A DNA stretch of 64,000 nt from Lottia gigantea (Eukaryota; Mollusca; Gastropoda; Lottiidae). The notes under the pieces are model-generated. The model was given only the letters and a program-made list of their open reading frames with translations, was not told the DNA's origin and searched no databases. The stretch covers positions 930,830 to 994,829 of the forward strand of contig NW_008710427.1 of NCBI RefSeq assembly GCF_000327385.1. Reading direction: 5' to 3'. Shown here piece after piece: positions 33,701 to 44,974 of the stretch. The position numbers were made by a program, and so were the translations under genes. The first letter of the stretch is position 1, and each line of letters opens with the position of its first letter.

Positions 33701-36700
33701 CCGGATTAAACCTGGGTTGATTAGGATATATAGATGAGGTCAGGATTTTAACACCTTAACCGGTTGTGATACAGCTCAACCCCAGATATGATCTGTTTGG
33801 ATCAATGGCAATACTATACCATGTAATGAGTTTGCTTTTATCTATTACAGTTGTGATGTACAGTGTTCTCAAGGACGATATGGAGGAAATTGTACCGAAT
33901 ACTGTGATTGTAATGGAGCAAATTGTTCGCCTGTGAATGGTGCTTGTTTATGTCCACTAGGTTATACTGGTAACAAATGTCAAGTTAGAAGTAAGCTCAT
34001 AATAATTGTCTTGTATATTGTTTCAAGTTTTACTTCGACCTAATCGTTGAATAATTTCATTACTAAGAGTCTCCAAGGTCGTATGATTTTAAAGCTATGT
34101 TATCTTTTATTAAACAGCGCTAAGAAAGTGCTAAGAGTGGTTTAAGACTAAGTTTCGACCTTCCTATGTCATGGAAAGCAAATACTTAAATGGCTTCGTG
34201 CCTCGACAGAATCAGTTCTAACACACGATTTCTATAAAACATAAAAATAAATGTTGACAACCGATAGTGAATTATAAAGTTATTTTAAAATAATTATTTG
34301 TAGAATGTCCCAGGAATTTATTTGGTTCTAAATGTCAGTATGTGTGTGATTGTAATTGGAATACTACTGATTCTTGCCACGCCACAAATGGTGAATGTCA
34401 TTGTATGCCAGGCTGGACTGGTGTAAACTGTCAGAATCAATGCCTTTTGCCATACTATGGTCCACGGTGTTCAAAGACATGTAACTGTGCAGGTGCCGTT
34501 TGTGATCACGTAACAGGTGCATGTCGATGTACGGCTGGTAGAACTGGAGTAACGTACGTATCGTTTTGTACCTCTTATTGTTCGAAAATGAAAACACAAG
34601 ACTGGTCCCATTACAACGACGAAATAAATGTCGAATTATTAGAGCATTTATTGTCGGGTTTCTCGAAACATTTGCCCGGTTTTCAAGATATTGTATACCT
34701 ACAATACGCTAATCAATTAAGCAAGCACTGCTAGTACAACGCCGTTGAGGCGATAGAAAATAACAAACACAAACTTGAGGTCAATTTATATAAAAATTTA
34801 TACTTCAAGGGAAGTAACTTGAATACGACTTTAACCCGATTCATTGCGTGAACTCAAACAGTCAATTCAAATTTATTCTTTTATGTCTGTCCGCATTCCA
34901 TTCAAGTCTGGTCAATAGGCCTACTCATTGTCTCATCAAAAACTGAATATATCATCTGTCTGTACTGGAAACGATTCTTGTCAAGACTTAAAAAAAAAAA
35001 CACTTATCGTTACGTTAATGGCGCAATGGCCGGTGGGGTGTAAAATTCAGAATTTCTGAACTCTCCTAATTGTTCGAATTTGGTAAGAAAAGATCTAAAT
35101 ATCGAGACAAAAGTTGTGCCAAAGGCTGCCCATAAATTTATGATTGACAACGAAAGAATATCTTAAAACATATTTTATAATCACAACAACTATGTTTCTT
35201 CCATTAATTTTAGAACTCCTATTCATACTAACACTAACAATCAATTGATATGATTTTTATACGCCCACATGGATATGTGGACGTATATTGCCGTCGCCCC
35301 TGTCCGTCGGTCCGTCAACATTTCTTGTGAACACAATAGATACTGCAGTTTTCAACTGATATTAATGAAATTTGATTTGATCATATATATTAATGAGATC
35401 TTGGTCAAGTTCGAATTTGACGATCTTTCGATGAACGGTTTTTCAGTTATTGCCCTTGACTTTTGTTTGTGAACACATTAGAGACTACAGTTTTCAATTG
35501 ATTTTAATGAAACATGGTGTAATCATGTATATTGATGCGATAATTTAATGTATTTGGGTTATTGATATTAATATTAAATTTCTTTAATATGAGAAAATTC
35601 ATACTTTAGTCACTAAAGACTGTTTTATCATTTCTGACAGCTGCCAATGGGCGTATGTTACCTTGCCTGGCAAGCTATCTTATTTAATGCTGGCTCCAAA
35701 ACCCTTTCCTTCAGAAAACTTCGTGTATTCACGGCTTGTTGCCCCAACCAAATTCCGAGTTACATCAGTTGTTGTAAGACCCCCGTTTTCAGAATGTATA
35801 GATTCAATCCCAAACCAATCCAATAAGATTTGGATATCGATGACAATGTTCATTGTTGATGGTGATAATATACTAATTAATAGCTAAATAATATCAAGTG
35901 ATTGGCAAAATTATAATAATAGATTATTTAATAATTAAATCATATTAATTGTTTTTCAAAATGATAATGATAAAATAATTAATAATTAAACTTATAATGA
36001 TTTAGTTTACTAAAATTAAGTTACACTCACCGCGCAATTCCGCTCTATTCACTAAATTTCCTTTTCTTTTCCTACGCTAAAGTGTTCTTTATATTTATAG
36101 TTGTGCTGATACCTGTCCATCTGGTTCTTATGGTATTCAATGTAAACAGAGATGCGAATGTAGAAATGATGGAGTCTGTAATCCTGTTAACGGCGCTTGT
36201 ACTTGCGAACCAGGTACGTAGCAAGGCATTATGACTTTGCTCGATTTTGTTACATGGACAAGATTTCCATAGTTTATTGAAATGTCTCTGTACTAAGTGT
36301 GGAAATCACCAGTATCAAGACCATATCCATAACTCTATTTTCAGGATGGCAAGGGATCTTCTGTGATCAACATTGTCCAGCTAATAGATATGGTAAAGGA
36401 TGTAGAGGCAATTGTACTTGTGCTAATAATGCTGAATGTCACCCTAAAGATGGTTTCTGTATTTGTCCTCGGGGTTTCCAAGGTACAAACTGCGAACAAA
36501 AATGTTCTGTAAGTGATTTGAAATTTAAATTTGATTATTTTTCATAATTTAGTTGACACCACTTACGCGATGTTGCACCTATCTCGGAATAGCATATCAC
36601 AAGATAAATTCCTTCTGTAAGGGAGGTAACAAAAACTGTATGCGCTGAACAACAAAAGAAACGTCGCACAAACGAGACATTTACATTGGGAGCACTGCAG

Positions 36701-39700
36701 ATATGTTGTCGACTGAATAGTTTGCATTGTTACGGAAACGAAGAGTGGTAATTTGGAGTGCCTTTTATACCAAGTGAGGCCAGTTGCGTCTTTTTTTCAG
36801 AATGATGATTTCGCAAATTACACCAAGTACACGTAAGGTGAGCGAGCCCTCACGTGATTCTTGGGGGTTAGTGACATCTTTCTGGTGCCAATGTCCCTAG
36901 ATATGTAAAGAAAAACCTTAGATCTTTGAAATACATAATCTTCTACAGTGTGACAATTCATTTGTGGTTCAATATACATGATGATTTCGAAACAAATGAC
37001 TCTGGTATAAGTAAGCACGATACTCAATACGAACCTGGTGTTTTCGTATAAAAATGATGAAAAATAAAAAAAATGGTGACATTTTTTTCTTTTCTGTAGA
37101 ATAACACCTTTGGTTTTGGATGTAGACAACGTTGTAACTGTAATGTAGACAACACAGACAAATGTGATCACATTACAGGGCAGTGCCATTGTAAAAATGG
37201 CATACAAGGTAAGAAAAATATACCAATTACTTGCCTTACAAGATGATAGAGATTACGTTTAGGTACCCGTTATGATATTATCTAATATCATTCTATTGTT
37301 ACTATCCAATATCTTATCCCATCATCTGAATAATTCGTAGGCGCCACCTGTGATAGTGGTTGTGCTGACGGTTATTGGGGTGAAGACTGTTTATCTACCT
37401 GTCAATGTAATAATAGAGGTACTTGTGATTCTACGGGAGTTTGCGAATGTCAGGCTGGTTGGACTCATTCAGATTGCTCAATGCGTAAGTATTTATGAAC
37501 ATTGATTTCGATATCATTATCAAAATTAGTCATTTGAGCTCATTTTCTAAAAAGCTGTTCTATTTATATACTATAATAGTAGACCCTCTTCTTGGTCAAA
37601 TGTCAAATGCAGGCTTATAAAAGTTCTTGTTTACATACTTTCTTTTGATATTAGACCCTTTGAACCTAACCAAACACGAAATAATGTACCTCTAAGCTGG
37701 ATGATGTAATATATCTGTGCTAAGTTCTTAAATAAGCAATAACTTCATATTTTCAGTTTAAAGTTTCAGGTAATCATACAATGTAATTAACAAATAATTA
37801 TTTTTTACTACAGCTTGTCCTAAGGGAACGTTTGGAATAAAATGTTCCCAGAAGTGTCAATGTAAGAAAGCTACATCATGTAGTGCCGTCAGTGGTCAGT
37901 GTATTTGTGAACCAGGATATCGTGGCATATATTGTGATGAAGGTATGCGTATATAGGATAATCTGAACACTCTGCCAAGAGAACATTTTGTTGCTTTCTA
38001 AGTTGGTACAGTGTTATGCACTTCCGTTGTATTGACCAAGCCATTAGACTTCAAATCTCTAAGTTAGGTCGAGTTCCATATATAAAAGAGTCATATAATA
38101 GGTATTTTGAGTAATAAAATATTTCAATATCTAGTTTTAGATCCAGTATATGTCATGTGTGGTTTATTTCAGTGTGTCCACTGGGAACATATGGTAAAGA
38201 TTGTAAAAATACTTGTCCAAGATGTGATCGTGGTTCATGTGATCATGAAACTGGAAAGTGTATTTGCTATCCGGGTCATACTGGTCAGTTATGTCATATA
38301 CGTAAGTATAATATATTGCTAGTTATAGGTTTTTCATAAAGTTATTTTTGCTTCGATGATCGAATTTGACACGAAAGAAGAAAATTCCAATCGAAATACA
38401 CTATTTTTGAAACGCACTATCCAACGGGTGAAATAACATTGCATAATAGGAATATTGGCGTAAATATGTCAATATACCACCTGTCCTTCACTGAATGTGA
38501 ATCATCGAACTTAAATTCGGCAATTTCTACCATTCACTAATATCAAGAAATCTCTTTTGATGACACAGAATGGTCAATACTGTAAATTTGAACTTCAGAA
38601 TGTCAAGCTGGAACATATGGTAAAGATTGTAGCTTCCGATGTGATTGTCAGAATAATGGGCAATGTCGACCTACAGATGGTATTTGTGAGTGCCCTAGTG
38701 GTTACAATGGTGTACAATGTGAACGACGTAAGGTTTTTGAACTAGTTTCTGGGGATATCTACAATCATCCCCTGATATTTTACATCAATCTAATTACACG
38801 TATAAGGTGACATCAAAGATCGAAATGATACCACTGATGATAAGCACTGATTTAAATGAACACCACTAATTGACAATTGCATCTTATTTTTTAATCAAAT
38901 GGCTTTATACTTTACACTGTTTGATGTGTAAAAAATTCTGAAATTTAATACATTGTTTTGAATATTTAATATTTTTTAACGAGTGAGGAGAAAGCGAGGA
39001 AAAGGCGAGAAAGCGTGGAAAAGGACGAGAAAGCGAGGAAAAGGACGAGAAAAAGGCGAGAAAGAGAGAGTAAAATAGGCGAGAAGTGAAGAAAGTGACA
39101 TTTTATCCTCGTTTTCTTGCCTTTTTCCTCGCTTTGTCGTCTTTCGACTTCTCGTGGGCCGCAGCCGGCTTCCGAAATTACCCTTATCAAATAGATACAC
39201 GTAATGTATATTGTATTTATATCTGTAGGATGTTATGCAGGATATTACGGGAAAAACTGTGCTTCGAAATGTCAGTGTAAAACATCCGAATATTGTGATG
39301 TTATTTCTGGATGCCTTGGTATGTTAAACATCTGGTCTTACCAATTTGTTGTATGAAATTAAATTATGTTTGGCTAATGACTGATGAATTTTCTATAGAT
39401 AATAATATCTATAATAGTTCTTTCAATTACGAATTACGAAGATCTGAAGATTTATGACTTAATTATGAGAATTATTTCAATGGGAACAGGCCTTCTGATG
39501 ATCTAAACGACCTATCTCGTCGGTATATCGTATAACTATAATTTGACGTAAGGCTTTTTCGGCAGCAGATCTTGAGTTTTTTTTTAAAAATAATAATTGT
39601 GATTGGGCATTTTCTGGACTCATTCTGATATTTTAGAGAAAAGTGTAAAGGGAAATCAAGCTGCACCAGCACCAACAGTAAAAGATGATGATAATAAGGT

Positions 39701-42227
39701 ACCAACATCAGATGCTGCAACATTTGATCCAATGATAGGAGCTGTTATTGGTGTAGCTATTTTGTTAGTTTTGGTGGTTATCATAGTAGTTGCTATTTTT
39801 CTCAGAAAGATGAAAAGAATGAAAAGAGATACAATGATGGCTATTTACGAATCTAATAATCAAAATACAGTCATATCACCAACTGTTGGTAATATACGTC
39901 AAGGTAGGTACAAATTTATTATGTTGCGTTAACGACTGATAGAGCTCTATTTCGGTCATTTGTATTACTTTTGGGTGTGGAATTCGACGTCCTGATATTT
40001 CACAATTTAATGGAGAGGTACAAGGTATAGCCTGTTAAATTCACGTCGCATACAATTCAATACCGTTATATGCACGAGAATTCTTTATAATTTGAACACT
40101 TCGACTGTTGTCAATAAAGAAAACGTAAAACAGTTTATCTATTTTTATACATCACAGAATAGCCATAATGAAACGATTCTTTCAGGTGTAATTGGTGTAG
40201 ACAACCCTGTGTATTCCAACCCTCCAACAACATCCGGTGCCAGCAGAACTCTGTCTCAACCTGCTTACCAAACGACATTAAACTCTTTGGCTAAATTAAA
40301 CAACACTAACGCAAACACTCATCTCTACGAAAATAACACAACACCAAGGGGTGCTGCAAATAAAAGCATCAGTGATGATGATGATGATGAAGATAGTGAT
40401 GGTTAGTATATTTAAGCTATAAGTGTCTTTGGACTAAGACATTAATAAAAAAGCAAACAATGTTACAAAATACATTTTCTCTCTGTTTATTGTGCTCAAA
40501 AATAAAATCTCTTGAAACACTCTTGAGTCATACCGGCATGAAAACGTCAAAATAGTATACATGTTATCATTTATTTTGTGCCTCTAAATTTATACCTATT
40601 TCTATATGTCTTAAGAGCATTATAACCAGATTACGTACAATTACATGACACTTTATAATAAATAAAAATAAGAAGTCAAAATAATGGTATCATTTGACTC
40701 TCATTCTGTCCTCTGTACATCTACATGTATATACCATCTCCGATTTGTATAATTCTAAATTATACATGTTCATACACCCGCATTTCAAAGAATTAGTTTA
40801 AAGGAGTTTTCCATTTAGAAAGTAATACATAATGATATTATAGGTTTACCGATAATAATCACTTAAAGGTATATTACCTCTTAGAATGGACATAAAATTT
40901 AAAGTCTCAAACTTGGTCAATAAGAGTATATTCATCAGTTAGACTTACAAGGTGCCATGACTAAATAATATAGTCACTATATAAGATAATATAACCATTA
41001 AACTAATGACTAACTAATTTTCACATAATTAAAAGACTTATCTATTGCTCTGTGACCTAGGCCAGTGCTTTCATTTAAAGTCTCAAACTTGGTCAATAAG
41101 AGTATATTCATCAATTAGACTTACCAGGTGCCATGACTACATAATATAATCACTATATAAGATCATATAACCATTAAACTAATGACTAACTAATTTTCAC
41201 ATAATTAAAAGACTTATCTATTGCTCTGTGACCTAGGCCAGTGCTTTCATTGAGACTCGTCTCAATACACCCTAACACTAAGCATGCTTCAAAATTACCT
41301 AGTTTAATGACATATTACTTAGTTTGGTGGATTTATTGGATTTTAGATAGATTCTGTCCACTAGTTTTGACACCAGGTAAGTCCACTGATGAACAGAGGT
41401 TTATTTTGGCCAGATTTAAAAATTTCATTTTTTTGTGACCTTTTACGATCTCATCTTTTTGCATGATTATCTAATCCTACTAATTGAAATATATACTGTG
41501 CTCAACTGCAATTGAGACCAATAGAATTGCCTTTTCTGTGAATCGTTTGGATGTTACTGAAGCCGAGATTCCATATTATAGGGATATAGTTCACTAGGGA
41601 CTATATGGACTATCTATCTATCAGCAATCTTTTCTTTTGGCAGGTAAATTAACAGCGACAATACAAATGCATGACCACTGTTAGGAAAAGCAAAACTTGT
41701 ACAGTGTTGTTTTGTTTAGGCCTACTATTCTTTATCTGCACTATACATGTATACTATATCTTGTCAGAGTGAAACAACAGATTTCATTTTCATACTGCTT
41801 TTAGAAGAGGATCTGAAAGTTGGGAACAAGCAGCTTTATTTTGCTGATCTAAAATCAAAACAGGGCCCAATGGTGTCATTGTATGAAGATATATCTGGGG
41901 ATCTGTCTCCCGACCATTATGAGTCCATTCCAAATAGTAAGTTCTTTTACGGAAATCTACTGGAGCCTTTTTACACTTACTGCTTTGGCAATACCTTACT
42001 GCTTACCTTTCACATCATAATATATTTTAACAAAAATAGCTCACGCTTTTAACAATAATGCTACATGTATATATACACATACTATTTACAATATGCTATC
42101 TACAGCACATTAACATTATCTACAGCAATAAAATCTTTATATCATGTTTGATACCAACTTTTGATAGTGTTTTTATCATTTTGTTTTAGATAATCCTGAA
42201 CCAGTAGTGGATAACCATCCAGAATAA
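30785..42227 (+). CDS. Draper/MEGF10-like engulfment receptor with EMI, 15 EGF modules and ITAM
   Basis: Coding exons: 30785-30876, 31085-31177, 31588-31688, 31908-32000, 32174-32275, 32511-32655, 32937-33057, 33505-33644, 33851-33990, 34304-34553, 36101-36213, 36345-36508, 37100-37208, 37341-37484, 37814-37942, 38173-38301, 38599-38727, 39229-39318, 39637-39903, 40186-40401, 41805-41936, 42190-42227. They give 978 codons with continuous phase. Order: signal peptide ([16 protein letters not shown]), EMI domain ending ECCPGY, 15 EGF/laminin-type modules (CPxGxYGxxC...C.C spacing) plus a partial one, membrane segment (about residues 795-817), basic stop-transfer KMKRMKR, then a cytoplasmic tail with DNPVY (NPxY, residue 860) and YEDI-x8-YESI (residues 949-964), a consensus ITAM. 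This is the Draper/CED-1/MEGF10 layout: a phagocytic receptor for dying cells and debris, signalling through CED-6/GULP at NPxY and Src/Syk-type kinases at the ITAM. The extracellular part is certain; ligand and tissue are unknown. Confidence 0.95.
35257..35681 (+). repeat. Dispersed repeat (ATACGCCCAC family), both ends present
   Basis: Starts TTATACGCCCACATGG and ends with GGGCGTATGTTACC and TTGCCTGGCAAGCTATCTTA, so the outer ends are short inverted repeats (ATACGCCCA facing TGGGCGTAT). Inside, a block containing GACTACAGTTTTCAATTGAT is repeated about twice. It lies in intron 10 of the Draper-like gene, sense orientation. No transposase frame. Confidence 0.75.
38975..39085. repeat. Purine-rich short tandem repeat
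   Basis: Degenerate repeats of GCGAGGAAAAGGACGAGAAA in intron 17 of the Draper-like gene, followed at about 39100-39140 by a pyrimidine-rich stretch (CCTCGTTTTCTTGCC) that could pair with it as a hairpin. Confidence 0.7.
40899..41250 (+). repeat. 176-bp tandem duplication in intron 20
   Basis: Two adjacent copies (about 40899-41074 and 41075-41250) starting AAAGTCTCAAACTTGGTCAA and ending GGCCAGTGCTTTCAT. They differ at only a handful of positions, so the duplication is young. Confidence 0.95.
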
Positions 42228-42694
42228 CCAAAAATAATGCTGTAAATTGGTCACAACTCTAAAAATAGACCAAGTGCTTCGAATTGTGATTTAAATAATT
42301 AACTAATTCTCGTTTAACAAAATAATTTTTTGTGGTATTGTATATATTTACTTGCATTTTATATTTTCTTTTTTAACAACAACTGTTTTTATATAAATCG
42401 GAATAACTAAATAGTGTTCTTTTGTAAATTTATGTTGTCTCAAAGACATCACACAACGTGAAATAGTCCCATTGAAACACCAGTATAGAATTTGGGACAT
42501 TGTCAGCATGTGGACGTCGGGGCCCAGGAGTTCATCATGAGGGTAAGAAAACTTCTGATGCCTGTGTCGGTGCTTCCGAGAATCGGCCAGGTGTCCGCTC
42601 TGCTCTAATATCTATCATTGCCCGTGCAGCTCCTTGAGTTAATAACTCACTTTGTCTACTTCCCTCTAACTTTTGTGGGTTGGAACACTGTCAT

Positions 42695-42765
42695 TTTGTG
42701 GCAGTGGAATAGCTCAGTCGGTAGCGAGGTGGTGCCGTGAGCACGAATCCTCAAGTTAGAAAGAA
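42695..42765 (+). repeat. tRNA-like SINE head remnant
   Basis: GGAATAGCTCAGTCGGTAGC fits a pol III A box (TRGYNNARNNG). A weak B-box-like GAGCACGAATCC follows about 30 bp on. No acceptor-stem pairing and no clear anticodon arm, so not a working tRNA. A diverged relative of the downstream block (TTCTGATGCC vs TTCTGACGCC) lies at about 42550. Confidence 0.5.
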
Positions 42766-43334
42766 AAAGACAACAATTCTGACGCCTTTGTCAGTTCTAC
42801 GAGGAATAGTCCCGATAGTCTGACTTACAAATACCTAGAATAGTTTCAAAGAATAGAGCTTCCTTGGTGGGAACATTTTTCATTCGGCCCAGGATTTTAT
42901 GATATTTAAAACCTGCATTCCTGGAGATATAACCACAAGCGCCTGGCTTCGGGAATAAAGGATTTTGTCTGACTTATGAACCGGCTAGGACTCATATATT
43001 TTGGCTTTATGTTTGGAAAAATGAAAATGAAATAAAGGGTGGTACCTACAAGATTTCAGCAATAACAAGTGAGCTATAGACTTCCAATTTGTTAAGATGA
43101 TGAAGCTCAAGCCTAGTATAATCTGCCATCCGTAGAGAGAAAAAGTGAATAATCTGGTTTTAACCGGCTTGCCCTCTCATTTGAAAAGGCCCTAAACATT
43201 CTTGAGAAAAGATATTTTGCGACAAGGGATGCAACTCGTGCCTACACATTTGTATGATTCTGTCGGTGACCATTGAACTAGATTTTTTTGGCTAGTTGTT
43301 GAAACGTTGGCTAAATGACATGTTGATGAATTTT

Positions 43335-43421
43335 CAGGGGTTAAAGTATTATATCCAAGACGCTCGGGTTAAAGTATTATATCCAAGACGCTCGGGTTAA
43401 AGTATTATATCCCAGACGCTC
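43335..43421 (+). repeat. Triple 28-bp direct repeat
   Basis: Three nearly identical copies of GGTTAAAGTATTATATCC plus AAGACGCTCG. Directly visible; no function evident. Confidence 0.93.
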
Positions 43422-43760
43422 TATTTTAAATTGAGACTGAATTTTGGTCCTTCTAATTTGAGCAGGGGTTGCACAAGTCCGATACATACGGACTTACAGG
43501 ATTAAAATGTTGATGGTTTTCTGCTAAAATATGGTCGGATATTTGAAAATAAGGGTAGGCTATTTCTCTTTTAAAGGTGTAAGAAACTCGCAAAACGCGC
43601 GCCTTTTATTCCTGGCACAACTCTCAATGAATTCTGTAAAATCGTGCATTAGGTTGAAAAGTGATTTCGAAAAAGAGTCAACGAGTACTGCTCATGTTTA
43701 AAAAGGCATAGATTTTGGGGGAAAAGAAGATAAGTCATGATTATATACTATATGTACATG

Positions 43761-44384
43761 TGTAGCAGGTGGCATATTTAATATACCGTAATTTGATATG
43801 AACCGGAAGTTGGAGTTTCCGGATTGTTTTGTACGTTATGGCATTTCATCAATCGAATGTGGATTCGACCAATGAGAGTTGACTTTAGCATTGCACGGGA
43901 TTTTCGTGAGCAAACACTATAAAAAGTTCGATTGTACCTTGTTTCAGGCAGTCGGTCGGTAGACGGCTCAGGGTAAGCACGTTCGTTCTGTGGGAGTTAT
44001 AACACTCCACTCATAGAACCTTAGTCAGACAATCTGGCTGTTTGATTTGGGGTTGTAGTTGCCCTTGGTCGGTTTGGTTTACAATCAAATCTGAATCGGG
44101 AACATAACGTTCCGCTCGTTAAGATAGACTGATCTAAAACGGGGACTATGGTCTTGAATCGGGGGTTTTGAATGTTTGTGTAAATGTATTGTTTGAAATT
44201 CGTTCTGTGATGTCTTGTCTTACATTAATAAATGTTTTTTTGTTTAATTATTTATTACTTCCCATTGAGATCACAGTATCCTGATAGAAACTGGAACTCC
44301 TAGTGTATTGAGACACAACAGGATTGATATTTGGGTTGGGGGTTTTTGGTCTGAAATAACTGCCCTAGATTACCTCCTGCTACA
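43761..44384 (+). mobile_element. Solo-LTR-like fossil
   Basis: About 624 bp that begins TGTAGCAGG and ends CCTGCTACA, the short TG...CA inverted ends of an LTR. Inside are a TATA-like CTATAAAAAG near 43918 and polyadenylation-type TTAATAAATG near 44227, in the order expected for an LTR read on +. No internal coding region or second LTR is visible, so it looks like a recombination remnant. A target-site duplication is not clear (ACATG against CTTGT), which suggests an old copy. Superfamily unresolved. Confidence 0.6.
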
Positions 44385-44974
44385 CTTGTATATTACAATA
44401 ATATAAATATTACCGTGTATCGAGACGGACGAAAAAAGAAAACTTGTTCATTTTTTTTGTTGTTGAACTGAGTGCATTAAGGTGTTTAGTCAGGTATATT
44501 ATAGTTGTCTCCATTTGCGTTCTGGACTACTTTCAGTTTGTTTATGTGATGCGAATTTAATAACTTATTTTAACAATATACATCACACCACTCTCTTAAT
44601 GTCATACAACCATTTTCCACTGAAGTAAGTATTATATTTTAACCTGAAACACTTTTGTTATCCTATCACGTTATTGTTTTATAACAAAAAGTTCTGAACT
44701 CAGTTAGGCCAACAGATCATGCCCATTATAATATTGGACTTTATCCTTAAAGATTGATAAAAATATTAACATACCTCTACATCTACTACACATGTCATTC
44801 TGCAGACAATGTCAGTCAGTAGGTTAACAATTTGTAGGCCTATATTATTAATTCATTAGGCCTACTATAACAATAATTAAACGAAGAGTAGGCATACTAC
44901 AGTATTAAAATTTTCAGTTGTAATTAATTTCTTCTGTTACAGATAAAAACTAAACAAATAAGTGATAGTATACA

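Larger units (their letters stand above)
42228..44974. other. Intergenic region between the Draper-like gene and PEX11
   Basis: No gene seen. It contains the 3' UTR of the Draper-like gene, a tRNA-like SINE remnant, a short triple repeat and an LTR-like fossil, listed separately. The 5' UTR of PEX11 is probably spliced: an acceptor TTCTGTTACAG ends at 44942, 32 bp before the start codon. Confidence 0.6.

Noticed and set aside
34364-34597. 77-codon minus-strand frame
   Set aside because: Antisense to exon 10 of the Draper-like gene, which is firmly supported by EGF cysteine spacing.
42695-42765. tRNA gene
   Set aside because: The A box is good but the B box is weak, and no acceptor stem or anticodon arm pairs; it is better read as a SINE remnant.
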